From: Collinsella sp. | Lineage (GTDB): Bacteria; Actinomycetota; Coriobacteriia; Coriobacteriales; Coriobacteriaceae | NCBI GenBank assembly: GCA_018382125.1 | Contig: JAGZQO010000043.1 | Coordinates: forward strand, 1 to 12,321 | DNA: 12,321 bases | Direction: 5' to 3' | In this document: piece after piece, positions 1 to 6,853 of the stretch | Layout: each line of letters begins with the position of its first letter | Numbering within the stretch: the first letter of the stretch is position 1 | The notes under the pieces: generated by a model | The model's input: the letters and a program-made list of their open reading frames with translations, nothing else | Databases searched by the model: none | Told to the model about the DNA's origin: nothing | Position numbers and translations under genes: made by a program

Positions 1-69
1 GATCAGCACGTCGAGGCCCTTGAGCATTCCGCGGTACTCCTCGATATCGCCCAATGCACCGTAAATCAT
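1..69 (-). CDS. YhcH/YjgK/YiaL (DUF386) family protein, N-terminal part
   Basis: Only the first 23 codons are inside the window; the gene continues past the left edge. The N-terminus reads MIYGALGDIEEYRGMLKGLD, which has the typical opening of the YhcH/YjgK/YiaL/TabA family (a start of the form MI(Y/F)G-L-x(4)-Y-x-G-L). The family has a cupin-like fold and is often called the 'beta-galactosidase subunit beta' family because of EbgC; members sit in sialic acid, amino sugar and pentose catabolic clusters and may act on sugar anomers. The start ATG at 67-69 is preceded by a purine-rich ribosome site (GAGAGGGGA) at normal spacing. It lies downstream of lacC and the nagA relic on the same strand, so it probably belongs to the galM-lacC transcription unit. 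Family assignment rests on a short stretch and is fairly but not fully secure. Confidence 0.7.
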   Translation of the reverse strand, partial: MIYGALGDIEEYRGMLKGLDVLI

Positions 70-101
70 CTAAATCCCCTCTCGGATCGTTTCTTTGGCG
101 G

Positions 102-233
102 CTACTCGGCAAACGCATTACCGACGCTGTTGCCACCCACATGCGTCTCGACCAGGGTAAGGTCGGGATTGAACACGACAGTGTCGGCGTCGCGCCCCGG
201 CATAATGCTACTGCACTTGTCGTCGACATGAGC
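102..233 (-). pseudogene. Relic of a second nagA: last 43 codons only
   Basis: Read on the minus strand this stretch encodes AHVDDKCSSIMPGRDADTVV, continuing to ...VGGNSVGNAFAE and a TAG stop at 102-104. It aligns without gaps to residues 347-389 of the intact NagA encoded at 2958-4127, with 33 of 43 residues identical by my hand alignment, and both copies end right at the stop codon. Upstream of residue 347 the similarity fades within a few codons, and the remainder of a NagA (metal site, catalytic Asp) is absent. It cannot be a working deacetylase. The differences are spread along the segment and many are conservative, which suggests an old duplicate or a diverged orthologue cut off by a rearrangement that placed lacC next to it, not a recent copy. 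Confidence 0.85.
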
Positions 234-266
234 TAGCAACCGATGCCGGGGCCGCAGCACAAGCTC

Positions 267-1202
267 CTACAGCTCGGTCACGACAACGCCGTTGTAAACC
301 TCGTCCCAACGATCCATAACCAAGTGGCCAGTCATGGGATCCATGGCATTGAGCTTGCCGCAGGTGTTGGCGGTACGCAGCACCGTCTCGTCGTCGGCTC
401 CGGCAGCAATCGCATGTGCGAAGCCGGCAATGGTCGAATCGCCAGAGCCCGTAGCGTTAACGGCAGGGATATCGGGCGTCTTTGCGCGGAACGCACGACC
501 ATTGTGGAAGCCCACGGAACCGGCGGCACCCATGGACACGACGACCCAAGGGATATCGGAGAAGCGGGCGTCAGAGGCAAGTGCGGCGCGGAGCTCGTCC
601 ACATCGTCGGTGGTAAAGCTCGTGCCCAGAAGGCCGTTAATCTCGGTCAGGTTAGGCTTGACCAGCTCGGGCTTAATTTCGGACTTAAGGGCGGCCTCGA
701 GCGAGGCACCCGAGGTATCGAGCAGCACCTTGGCGCCGGCGTTCTCGGCAATGCCCGTGATCTTGGCGTAGTAGTCCGCCTCGACGCCGCGGGGCAGCGA
801 ACCCGAGATGGTAACGACATCGGCCTTGCTCGCAAGCTCGGTAAACTTGGTGGTAAAGGCATCGAGCTCCTCGGGGGCAATCGTCGGGCCGCTCTCGAGC
901 AGCTCGGTCTGGTTGCCGGCGTGGAGGATGTTGAGGCAAATGCGAGTCTCGCCCTTGATGGGCACAAAATCATTCTTAATGCCGTTAGCGTCCATGAGCT
1001 CGGCCATATAGGCGCCCATATGGCCACCAAGCAGGCCGGTTGCCACAACGTCGTCGCCCAACTGACCAAGGACACGGGCCACGTTGAGGCCCTTGCCGCC
1101 GGCGGTCTTTTCGGGCGTCACACGGTTGACGTCGTCGATGACGAGCTCATCGAGCTGATAGCGCGTATCGACAGACGGGTTCATCGTAACGGTGAGGATC
1201 AT
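267..1202 (-). CDS. lacC: Tagatose-6-phosphate kinase, PfkB family (LacC type)
   Basis: This 311-residue protein is a PfkB/ribokinase-type sugar-phosphate kinase. It has the N-terminal MILTVTMNPSVD start, the glycine-rich substrate motif TAGGKGLNVARVLGQLG (residues 33-49) and the C-terminal ATP/anion-hole motif NATGSGDSTIAG (249-260), in which D255 is the expected catalytic base. These features fit the LacC/FruK branch; LacC phosphorylates D-tagatose-6-phosphate to tagatose-1,6-bisphosphate in the cytoplasm. Neighbouring agaS makes tagatose-6-P from galactosamine-6-P, which favours LacC over 1-phosphofructokinase, though sequence alone cannot exclude FruK. The ATG start has AAGGAG six bases upstream. 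The gene follows galM by 59 bases on the same strand, so they are probably cotranscribed. It stops at TAG 267-269, and the frame stays open beyond into the nagA relic. Confidence 0.88.
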   Translation of the reverse strand: MILTVTMNPSVDTRYQLDELVIDDVNRVTPEKTAGGKGLNVARVLGQLGDDVVATGLLGGHMGAYMAELMDANGIKNDFVPIKGETRICLNILHAGNQTELLESGPTIAPEELDAFTTKFTELASKADVVTISGSLPRGVEADYYAKITGIAENAGAKVLLDTSGASLEAALKSEIKPELVKPNLTEINGLLGTSFTTDDVDELRAALASDARFSDIPWVVVSMGAAGSVGFHNGRAFRAKTPDIPAVNATGSGDSTIAGFAHAIAAGADDETVLRTANTCGKLNAMDPMTGHLVMDRWDEVYNGVVVTEL

Positions 1203-1261
1203 TTTTAGCTCCTTATCTCGCAGGCTCCTTGTGCCTCGCGATACGAGTCGACAAAACGGAA

Positions 1262-2143
1262 TTACAGAATCTCAATCGTGAACGAGCGAACGACGGTCTC
1301 CTTGGGCTTGGCGACAAGGCAGCCGCGCTTATGCTCAAGCACATCGTCCTCATCGGAACAGGTCGAAAGACCGCCCCAAGGCTCAACCGCCACAAAATCG
1401 CCCTCGGGCTTGCTCCACACAATGAGATATGGGAAGCCCTCGAAGCTCAGGCGGACGCCCTTGTCCTCGCCCTTTTTGGAAAGCGTGACCTGACGGCTCT
1501 CGAGCACGTCAAAGATGGTCTCCGCAAAATCGAAGAGCTCATGTGACAAAGGCAGCGTCTTCCCCACCACGGGGCTCTTGGAGCGGTTTGCCACGTCAAT
1601 CAAGCCAGTCGAAGGGACAGCGGTGCAAAGCTCCGCAGCCTCGTCTTTCTCAAAGCGCAACTCGTAGTCCGTATAGGCCTCGCCCTCATCGAGCGGACAC
1701 CTAAAGCCGGGATGACCGCCGATAAAGAACGGCATGTCCTCGGTACCCTCGTTGGTCACCTCATAGGAGACGCGCACAGCAGCGTCCTCGAGCGTATAAC
1801 GAGCGACAAGCTTAAACGGGTAGGGATAATCGCTCAGCAGCGCCGCGTTATCCTCCGAATCCAGGCACATCGCCAGCTCGTTCTCGCTCTGGCTCAGCAG
1901 CTTCCACTCCTGTTTGCGCGCAAACCCGTGGCGAGCGAGCTTTACATGATGCCCGGCAAACGTCATGGCGTTGTTGTCACGCAAGCCTCCGCAAATCGGG
2001 AAGCAAATCGGCGCCTGGCCGGACCACACGGCGGGATCGCCCTGCCACAAATACTCGCGACCGTCGGCCTCAATCGAGGTAAACGAGCCGCCGGCCGTGG
2101 ACACCTTAATAGAAATCGAATCGTTGGAGAGAGCGTATTCCAT
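1262..2143 (-). CDS. galM: Aldose 1-epimerase family protein (GalM/LacX-like mutarotase)
   Basis: A 293-residue protein of the galactose mutarotase-like fold, of the LacX type found in lactose/tagatose operons. Visible family marks are FPICGGLRD near residue 50, RHGFAR near 70 (the conserved catalytic-pocket His), GGHPGFRCPL near the middle and EPWGGLSTCSDED close to the C-terminus. Such enzymes interconvert alpha and beta anomers of free sugars; here the likely substrate is galactose released by the GH35 enzyme. The ATG is preceded by AAAGGA at six bases. It is the first gene of a minus-strand unit with lacC, divergent from the flavodoxin gene. The S. pneumoniae bgaC locus likewise ends in a galM homologue. 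True substrate is inferred from context; related LacX proteins are not all characterised. Confidence 0.87.
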   Translation of the reverse strand: MEYALSNDSISIKVSTAGGSFTSIEADGREYLWQGDPAVWSGQAPICFPICGGLRDNNAMTFAGHHVKLARHGFARKQEWKLLSQSENELAMCLDSEDNAALLSDYPYPFKLVARYTLEDAAVRVSYEVTNEGTEDMPFFIGGHPGFRCPLDEGEAYTDYELRFEKDEAAELCTAVPSTGLIDVANRSKSPVVGKTLPLSHELFDFAETIFDVLESRQVTLSKKGEDKGVRLSFEGFPYLIVWSKPEGDFVAVEPWGGLSTCSDEDDVLEHKRGCLVAKPKETVVRSFTIEIL

Positions 2144-2298
2144 TGCCCATCCTTTCGAACAACTGCTTTTGCTCGCAAGTACCTGTCTCGGCCCTGACCA
2201 AAGGACAAACTCGCACGTTCATCGATGCGTCCGGTATCCCAGCCATGCAACGGGGTACCATACAGACATTGAAGCAATTACAGCTGAAAGGCCTTCTT

Positions 2299-2883
2299 AT
2301 TCGAACCATCATCCTCTACGCCTCGCGCCATCACGGCAATACGAAAAAGCTCGTGGACGCCATCGTTGAGGCACACCCCGAAATCGATACCCTCGACGTC
2401 AAGGCGCTTGGCAAAAACGAGTACCCCGACCTGCACGAATACCATCTGATTGGCGTCGCCACGGGCATTTATTACTCAGAGATCGACAAAGATATGGCAC
2501 GCGTGCTCACGAACGTGCTGCAGCCGCAGAACAAGGTGTTTGGCCTTATGACCTACGGTGGCAAAAACAAGTGGTACGGCAAGGATATCGATGGTATCTG
2601 CCGCATGAGGCAGGCCATCTTTATGGAGGTCTACGGCTGCCCCGGCTTTGATACGTGGGGGCCGTTCAAACTCACCGGCGGTGTCCAAAAGGGGCACCCG
2701 ACCGCTGAAGAAATTAAGGGCGCCATCGACTTCTTCGACAAGATCGAAGACGAGTATGGCGACATCATCGTCGAAGAGTACGCCAAGCGCGAGAAGCGTC
2801 TAGCCTACGAAAAGGAGCATCCTGCGGGAGGTCTTGTGGCCGGCGTCAAGCGCACGACAAAGAAGATCGCTAACAAGCTGTAA
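2299..2883 (+). CDS. Flavodoxin-family protein, probable unusual start
   Basis: The protein has a flavodoxin-like alpha/beta domain with an FMN phosphate-binding loop YASRHHGNT right after the first beta strand, a second loop GVATGIYYSEID and an aromatic/glycine-rich segment MTYGGKNKWYGK. Flavodoxins bind FMN and carry low-potential electrons in the cytoplasm; the partner cannot be told from context. The C-terminus is basic (KRTTKKIANKL). Start: the family normally begins 4-6 residues before YASRHHGNT. The only codon placed there with a ribosome site is ATT at 2299, preceded by GAAAGG seven bases upstream, giving MRTIILYAS and 194 residues. More conventional starts in frame are TTG 2269, ATG 2245 and ATG 2143, but they lack a clear ribosome site and add residues unlike a flavodoxin. 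It is the only plus-strand gene, divergent from galM and convergent with nagA, so it may be unrelated to sugar use. The gene is secure; the start is not. Confidence 0.85.
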   Translation: MRTIILYASRHHGNTKKLVDAIVEAHPEIDTLDVKALGKNEYPDLHEYHLIGVATGIYYSEIDKDMARVLTNVLQPQNKVFGLMTYGGKNKWYGKDIDGICRMRQAIFMEVYGCPGFDTWGPFKLTGGVQKGHPTAEEIKGAIDFFDKIEDEYGDIIVEEYAKREKRLAYEKEHPAGGLVAGVKRTTKKIANKL

Positions 2884-2914
2884 TTGTGAAGGTACTTTTG
2901 AGCGTTTAACCCAT

Positions 2915-2951
2915 ACGGCGGGTCCGAGCAGATTCGGGCCCGCCGTTTTTT
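2915..2951 (+). terminator. Rho-independent terminator of the flavodoxin gene
   Basis: A 13-bp stem (ACGGCGGGTCCGA paired with the 3' arm TTCGGGCCCGCCGT, one G-T wobble) with a short loop is followed by six T residues on the plus strand. It sits 34 bases after the flavodoxin stop. The nagA stop lies just 6 bases further on, so the hairpin may also slow transcription arriving from nagA on the minus strand, but there is no strong T run on that side. Confidence 0.9.
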
Positions 2952-2957
2952 CTATCG

Positions 2958-4127
2958 TTACTCGGTAAAGGCGTTGCCGACGCTCTGACCGCCAACATAC
3001 GTCTCGACGAGGGTGAGCTCATGGTCGAACACGACAAAGTCGGCGTCGCGACCCGGCATGATGCTGCCGCACTTATCCTCGATGTGCGCAGAGCGTGCCG
3101 GCACCTCGGTTGCCATACGAATGGCGATATCGGCGCTGGCGATGCCCCAGTCGACGATGTTCTTGACGCCCTGGGCAAGCGTGAGCACCGAGCCGGCAAT
3201 GCTCTTGCCGTCGGCGAGCCAGCACAGGTTGTCCTTCATGATGACATCCATGCCGCCACTGGTGTAGCTGCCCTCGGGCATGCCGCCGCAACCCAGACAG
3301 TCGGTGATGAGCACCGTGTGCTGCCAGCCCTTTGCCTGCAGCAGCGCCTTGATGGCGGCAGGGTTTACGTGCTTGCCGTCACAGATGATCTCGGCATAGG
3401 TCTCGGGCGTGGACATGGCAGCACCCACGACACCGGGCTCACGGTGATGCAGCCCGCGCTGGCCGTTATAGGTATGCGTAAAGCAGCTGGCGCCGGCGTT
3501 GATGGCGGCGATGCACTCATCGTAGGTGGCGTCGGAGTGACCGATGCTGGTCACCACTCCCTTGGCATTCAGAGCAGCCGCATAAGCAGCGGCACCGTCG
3601 CGCTCGGCCGCCATGGCGCTCTTAACGATGCGACCACCCGCAGCCTCCTGCCACTGATCGAAGACCTCCTCGGAGGGATCGATCAGGTAAGCGGGGTTCT
3701 GCGCTCCCACGTGCTTCATGGTAAAGAAGGGGCCCTCCAGGTAGATGCCCTGAATGCGAGCACCGCAGAAGTCGGGGCCACGGCCCTCGTCCGCCTGAGC
3801 GATGGCGGCGCAGGCGTCCTTGATCTGCTCGACGCCATCGGTGAACGTCGTGGGCAGCCAGCTGGTGGTACCGCGACGGGCGAGCTCGGTCGAGCTGATA
3901 TCGATGCCCTCGGGATCGTTCTCGGTAGTTGAGTGGTTGTAGAAGCCATGGATGTGAGTATCGACCATACCCGGTGCGATCCACGATCCCGTATAGTCCT
4001 TAATCTCGCAAGAGGGCTCGTCGGCCTGCCAGGCGCCAAAGACGCCATCCTCGACCATAAGATAGCCGCCCAGTTGCGGACCTGCCGGCAAGAAGAACTT
4101 GTCAGCCTTAATTGCGTACGTGCTCAT
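2958..4127 (-). CDS. nagA: N-acetylhexosamine-6-phosphate deacetylase
   Basis: A 389-residue amidohydrolase of the NagA family, which removes acetate from GlcNAc-6-P or GalNAc-6-P in the cytoplasm. Visible motifs in order: VDTHIHG (residues 55-61), LEGPF with metal ligand E131, GHSDATYD with H197, THTYN with H218, HREPGVVGAA (228-237), CDGKHVNP (249-256) and ITDCLGCGG with the likely catalytic D276. Length is normal for the family. The ATG at 4127 was chosen because GAGGAG lies five bases upstream; a GTG two codons earlier overlaps that ribosome site. Beside agaS and a GH35/PTS set, GalNAc-6-P is the likely physiological substrate (AgaA-like role), but NagA enzymes often take both epimers. 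It is separated from agaS by a terminator and probably has its own promoter. A relic of a second copy lies at 102-233. Confidence 0.92.
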   Translation of the reverse strand: MSTYAIKADKFFLPAGPQLGGYLMVEDGVFGAWQADEPSCEIKDYTGSWIAPGMVDTHIHGFYNHSTTENDPEGIDISSTELARRGTTSWLPTTFTDGVEQIKDACAAIAQADEGRGPDFCGARIQGIYLEGPFFTMKHVGAQNPAYLIDPSEEVFDQWQEAAGGRIVKSAMAAERDGAAAYAAALNAKGVVTSIGHSDATYDECIAAINAGASCFTHTYNGQRGLHHREPGVVGAAMSTPETYAEIICDGKHVNPAAIKALLQAKGWQHTVLITDCLGCGGMPEGSYTSGGMDVIMKDNLCWLADGKSIAGSVLTLAQGVKNIVDWGIASADIAIRMATEVPARSAHIEDKCGSIMPGRDADFVVFDHELTLVETYVGGQSVGNAFTE

Positions 4128-4165
4128 ATGCACTCCTCGCTTTAAAGCAGTTGACTGTGGTGATG

Positions 4166-4171
4166 CTTATA
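4166..4171 (-). promoter_or_regulatory. Possible -10 element for nagA
   Basis: Between the agaS terminator and nagA there are about 55 bases. On the minus strand they contain TATAAG (-10-like) about 38 bases before the nagA start. No good -35 hexamer stands at 16-18 bases; the sequence there is T-rich (the terminator tail). The reason to expect a promoter is the strong terminator just upstream. Weak evidence. Confidence 0.3.
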
Positions 4172-4182
4172 CCCAGCTCACG

Positions 4183-4225
4183 TAAAACAAAAAGCGCCCG
4201 CCCGCCGTTATGAGCGGACGGGCGC
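4183..4225 (-). terminator. Rho-independent terminator after agaS
   Basis: On the minus strand a GC-rich stem (GCGCCCG-T-CCGC against GCGG-C-GGGCGC, 11 pairs with one mismatch) with an 8-base loop is followed by TTTTTGTTTTA. It begins 18 bases after the agaS stop codon. It should end or strongly reduce transcription before nagA, dividing the two pathway genes into separate units. Confidence 0.87.
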
Positions 4226-4243
4226 CCTTACAGGGGGACGCGA

Positions 4244-5410
4244 TTAAGCGGTGAAGGGGTGAATCGTCACGCCCTTAACCACGCGGTTGACCGTGCCGGT
4301 GGGGCTCGGCGTATCGGGCGTGTTGCCCACGCGCACGGAGTTGAGCAGGCTGATAGCCTGGGCAAACATCACGAACGGCAGAGCAAGGTAGCCCTCGGGA
4401 AGTGCCTCGTAGCCCTTAAAGGTGAAGGACTCACCCTCATAGACGGTGGCACCTTCCTGCTGAACGGCGATGGTGTGCTGAGCGATCTCGTCGCCACCGA
4501 TCTCGTTGAGGATGTCGATGTCGTACTGACGGGTGTAGGCGTCGTTGTTGACGAACACGAAGACGAGCGTCTTATCGTCGACGAAGGACTTAGGTCCGTG
4601 ACGATAGCCCATGGAGGTGTCGTAGGAAGTAGCGACCAGACCGTGAGCGAGCTCGAGGATCTTGAGTTGGCTCTCCTGGGCAAGGCCACCGAAGGAGCCA
4701 GAACCCAAGTAGGTCACGCGGTTGAAGTCGCCAGCCAGGTAATCGGCGATCTCGGGCTCACGGGAGATGACCTCCTCGCCCATCTTGGCGATGGTCTCGA
4801 CCCACTCGGCCTTCTGCTCGTCAGAAGCAGTGTCGAAAATAAGGGTGGAGAGCAGGGTCATGCAGGAATAAGAACCGGTCATGGCGAAGCCCTTGTCGTT
4901 GGCGCGCGGAATGAGCAGCGTCAGCGCGTTGGGATCATCGGCAGACTCGACGGCGAGCTTGCCCTCGGGAGCGCAGGTGATGTTGAGGAACTTGACGTTG
5001 TGGACGAGCTCCTTGGCAACGGCAACGGCGGCAAGGCTCTCGGGGCTGTTGCCAGAGCGGGCGAAGGAAACCACGAGCGTGGGATCCTCGGCGCGCAGGA
5101 AGTCGCGCGGGGCGCTCACGATGTCGGTCGTGGCGATGGGCTTAAAGTCGTAGAGATCAGTGTTGCCAGCGTGACGCAGGTACGGGGCGCAGGTATCGCC
5201 AACGTAGTCGGACGTACCGGCACCGGTGAAGACAACGGACAGACGACCCTCGCCCATAGCGCGAGCCTCGGCCAGGAAGGCCTCGATGGCCTCCTTGTTC
5301 TCGCGATAGATGTTGAGCGTATCACGCCAAAGCTCGGGCTGCTGAGCAATCTCGGCCGTGGTGATCTGGGCGCCGAGCTCGGTGAGCTCCTCGACACTCT
5401 TCTCGAACAT
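4244..5410 (-). CDS. agaS: Galactosamine-6-phosphate deaminase/isomerase, double SIS domain (AgaS)
   Basis: A 388-residue protein with two sugar-isomerase (SIS) domains. The first carries FTGAGTSDYVGD (residues 61-72) and SFARSGNSPES (115-125), which are the phosphosugar-binding loops; the second carries YLGSGSFGGLAQES (234-247) and MGYRHGPKS (267-275). This layout and length fit AgaS, which converts galactosamine-6-phosphate to tagatose-6-phosphate and ammonia in the cytoplasm, feeding the LacC kinase. Homologues sit beside bgaC and the mannose-type PTS in S. pneumoniae and in the gnb cluster of L. casei (gnbE). The ATG has AGAGG eight bases upstream. A 111-base gap from the regulator gene holds a candidate promoter, and a terminator follows. 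A glucosamine-6-phosphate activity is possible but less likely from the SIS layout. Confidence 0.9.
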   Translation of the reverse strand: MFEKSVEELTELGAQITTAEIAQQPELWRDTLNIYRENKEAIEAFLAEARAMGEGRLSVVFTGAGTSDYVGDTCAPYLRHAGNTDLYDFKPIATTDIVSAPRDFLRAEDPTLVVSFARSGNSPESLAAVAVAKELVHNVKFLNITCAPEGKLAVESADDPNALTLLIPRANDKGFAMTGSYSCMTLLSTLIFDTASDEQKAEWVETIAKMGEEVISREPEIADYLAGDFNRVTYLGSGSFGGLAQESQLKILELAHGLVATSYDTSMGYRHGPKSFVDDKTLVFVFVNNDAYTRQYDIDILNEIGGDEIAQHTIAVQQEGATVYEGESFTFKGYEALPEGYLALPFVMFAQAISLLNSVRVGNTPDTPSPTGTVNRVVKGVTIHPFTA

Positions 5411-5443
5411 TTCTAATACCTCTTTCTTTACTAAATTGTCTGA

Positions 5444-5472
5444 TATATAAAGACTTAATCTGAAAAGTTAAA
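5444..5472 (-). promoter_or_regulatory. Candidate agaS promoter and nearby inverted repeat
   Basis: On the minus strand, TTTAAC (5472-5467) and TATATA (5449-5444) are exactly 17 bases apart and lie about 35-60 bases before the agaS ATG. The -10 is good, the -35 only partly matches the consensus. An inverted pair GTCT...AGAC with a 9-base spacer (5438-5454) overlaps the -10 and could be a regulator site. The gap is clearly more AT-rich than agaS. Confidence 0.4.
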
Positions 5473-5521
5473 TCGGGTAGTAGTCATAGGCTGTTTTTCT
5501 TTCGTTAACACTCGTATCCGA

Positions 5522-6256
5522 TCACAGAGTATCTCGATAATGAGAAATCCTGTACTTAAACTTGTCCGCGCGAGCCACCGAAAGCGTGAACTCGACAACA
5601 TCATTTTGGGTGTTGTGAGTAGTTCGGACTATGTCCAGAACTGGCGCACCCTCACTAATACCTAGAAGCCGAGCGTCACATGGACGTGCTATACCCGCAG
5701 AGAACTCCTCATCCGCTACTCGAATTTTCTGCTGATAATCCTGCTCAATAACATCGTAAAGGGGCTTTTGTTCGAGTAGAGGACGCTTGAGTGAAATAAA
5801 GAGCCTTGCTGGAAGATAGCTACGCTCAACCATCATAGGTATACCGTCTGCCATTCGTAAACGTTTGAGTTTTAATACCTTTTCACCCAAATGAATCCCC
5901 ATTTGCATCGAGAGCGTTTTATCTGCTTCCATTTCACAGAACTCTAAGATGGTTGTTTCTGGCAGCCGGCCCATCGCTTTCATCTGTTCAGTAAAACTGT
6001 ACGATTGGGTAAGATTTGTTGCTTGAGCTAGTCGATCGGCAACAAACGTACCGCGACCTTGTTTTCGCACAATCCGACCAAGATACTCAAGTTCCTGAAT
6101 TGCAAGCCGGACAGTCGACCGCGAAAGCCCGAAACGTTCGGCAAGCTCACGTTCGGACGGAATCAAATCACCTGGCTGATATTCATGATCAATTTTTTCG
6201 ATCAGAATATCTACGAGCTGGTCATATAGCGGTTGTCTGTGCCTCGTGCACGTCAT
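5522..6256 (-). CDS. GntR-family (HutC-type) transcription regulator
   Basis: A 244-residue regulator. Residues about 8-74 form a GntR winged helix-turn-helix (PLYDQLVDILIEKI, then PSERELAERFGLSRSTVR, then the wing GRIVRKQGRGTFVAD). Residues about 90-235 look like a UTRA effector domain, with the conserved block GIPMMVERSYLP and a C-terminal strand pattern ending KFKYRISHYRDTL. HutC-type GntR proteins repress amino-sugar operons and respond to phosphorylated sugars. By position this is the likely repressor of the cluster, as GnbR is in L. casei; the effector is unknown. Start: ATG 6256 has GGAGA six bases upstream; an in-frame GTG four codons earlier has no ribosome site. Base composition is visibly more AT-rich than agaS. 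Role is inferred from family and place. Confidence 0.9.
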   Translation of the reverse strand: MTCTRHRQPLYDQLVDILIEKIDHEYQPGDLIPSERELAERFGLSRSTVRLAIQELEYLGRIVRKQGRGTFVADRLAQATNLTQSYSFTEQMKAMGRLPETTILEFCEMEADKTLSMQMGIHLGEKVLKLKRLRMADGIPMMVERSYLPARLFISLKRPLLEQKPLYDVIEQDYQQKIRVADEEFSAGIARPCDARLLGISEGAPVLDIVRTTHNTQNDVVEFTLSVARADKFKYRISHYRDTL

Positions 6257-6278
6257 GATATTCTCCACGTAATGAGCA

Positions 6279-6288
6279 ATTGACCAAT
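6279..6288. promoter_or_regulatory. Possible autoregulatory operator
   Basis: ATTGACCAAT is an inverted repeat (ATTG/CAAT arms around a 2-base centre) in the 87-base gap before the regulator gene, about 22 bases before its ATG. The 8-mer ACCAATAC overlapping it recurs in the EIIB-EIIC gap at 9421-9428. This is only a candidate; short palindromes occur by chance. Confidence 0.2.
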
Positions 6289-6343
6289 ACTTCAGCCTTC
6301 AGGTAACGCACCAACATGTCCAATAAATGGGCTAATAGCGACA

Positions 6344-6772
6344 CTACATCTCATCGTCTTCATCAATGTCAGCACTCTCGAGTTTCTTGAGATCAACTCC
6401 CTCACGACCAACGACCCGTGCGCGTTCGGCAAGTTCATCAAGCGTTGGGTCTCCAAACGCACGCGTCATAACGAGCTCCACCAACATAGGTAGATTTGTT
6501 CCGGTGACAACGGTCACGTTATCGAGCTCAGTCGTCATTGGGATAGCTTGATTGAACGGAGTACCGCCAAGCAAATCAACAAACACCAATACGCCATCAC
6601 AAGCTTGACGCATCTTGGCAATGCAGGTTCGCAAATCATCACCAAAAGTAACCGCCTCCGAGCCCGCAAAAGGAACTACCTCAAAATTAGGCTGTTCGCC
6701 GGCGACCATATCCACAGCGCTTTTCAAACCAGGTGCAAACTGACCGTGACCAGTTAGTACAAATCCAATCAT
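6344..6772 (-). CDS. PTS mannose-family EIIA component
   Basis: A 142-residue cytoplasmic EIIA of the mannose (EIIA-Man) family. It starts MIGFVLTGHGQFAPG, with H9 in the TGHG motif as the expected phosphorylation site, and contains the conserved VFVDLLGGTPFN block (residues 63-74). It takes phosphate from HPr and passes it to EIIB. The C-terminus is strongly acidic (ESADIDEDDEM). The ATG has AAAGG eight bases upstream. It should serve the EIIB/EIIC/EIID genes at 7666-9940, but it is separated from them by a terminator and the TPR-like gene, and lies next to the regulator. In the gnb and bgaC loci the EIIA gene directly follows EIID. Confidence 0.93.
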   Translation of the reverse strand: MIGFVLTGHGQFAPGLKSAVDMVAGEQPNFEVVPFAGSEAVTFGDDLRTCIAKMRQACDGVLVFVDLLGGTPFNQAIPMTTELDNVTVVTGTNLPMLVELVMTRAFGDPTLDELAERARVVGREGVDLKKLESADIDEDDEM

Positions 6773-6853
6773 TCTATCTACCTTTCTACCGTTCGCTTTC
6801 TCTAGCCATAGAACCCCTCAAAAGGGCTCTTACGACCACTGCATCATTAAAGT

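Noticed and set aside
243..1208. A 321-codon plus-strand open frame covering lacC
   Set aside because: It is the antisense shadow of lacC: composition is rich in Gly/His/Val repeats typical of reversed GC-rich genes, there is no ribosome site, and lacC on the other strand has clear kinase motifs.
2143..2298. Start of the flavodoxin at ATG 2143
   Set aside because: It would touch the galM start, use the divergent control region as coding sequence and add 52 residues with no flavodoxin character.
3021..3932. A 303-codon plus-strand open frame opposite nagA
   Set aside because: Antisense shadow; the minus-strand frame has all NagA metal and catalytic motifs.
4259..5416. A 385-codon plus-strand open frame almost the same length as agaS
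   Set aside because: Antisense shadow of agaS without recognisable domains; agaS carries both SIS motifs and a ribosome site.
6816..6836. Hairpin between the TPR-like gene and EIIA (AGAGCCC...GGGGTTCT on the minus strand) as a terminator
   Set aside because: The stem is 9 pairs with wobbles and no T run follows on either strand; at most a processing site.
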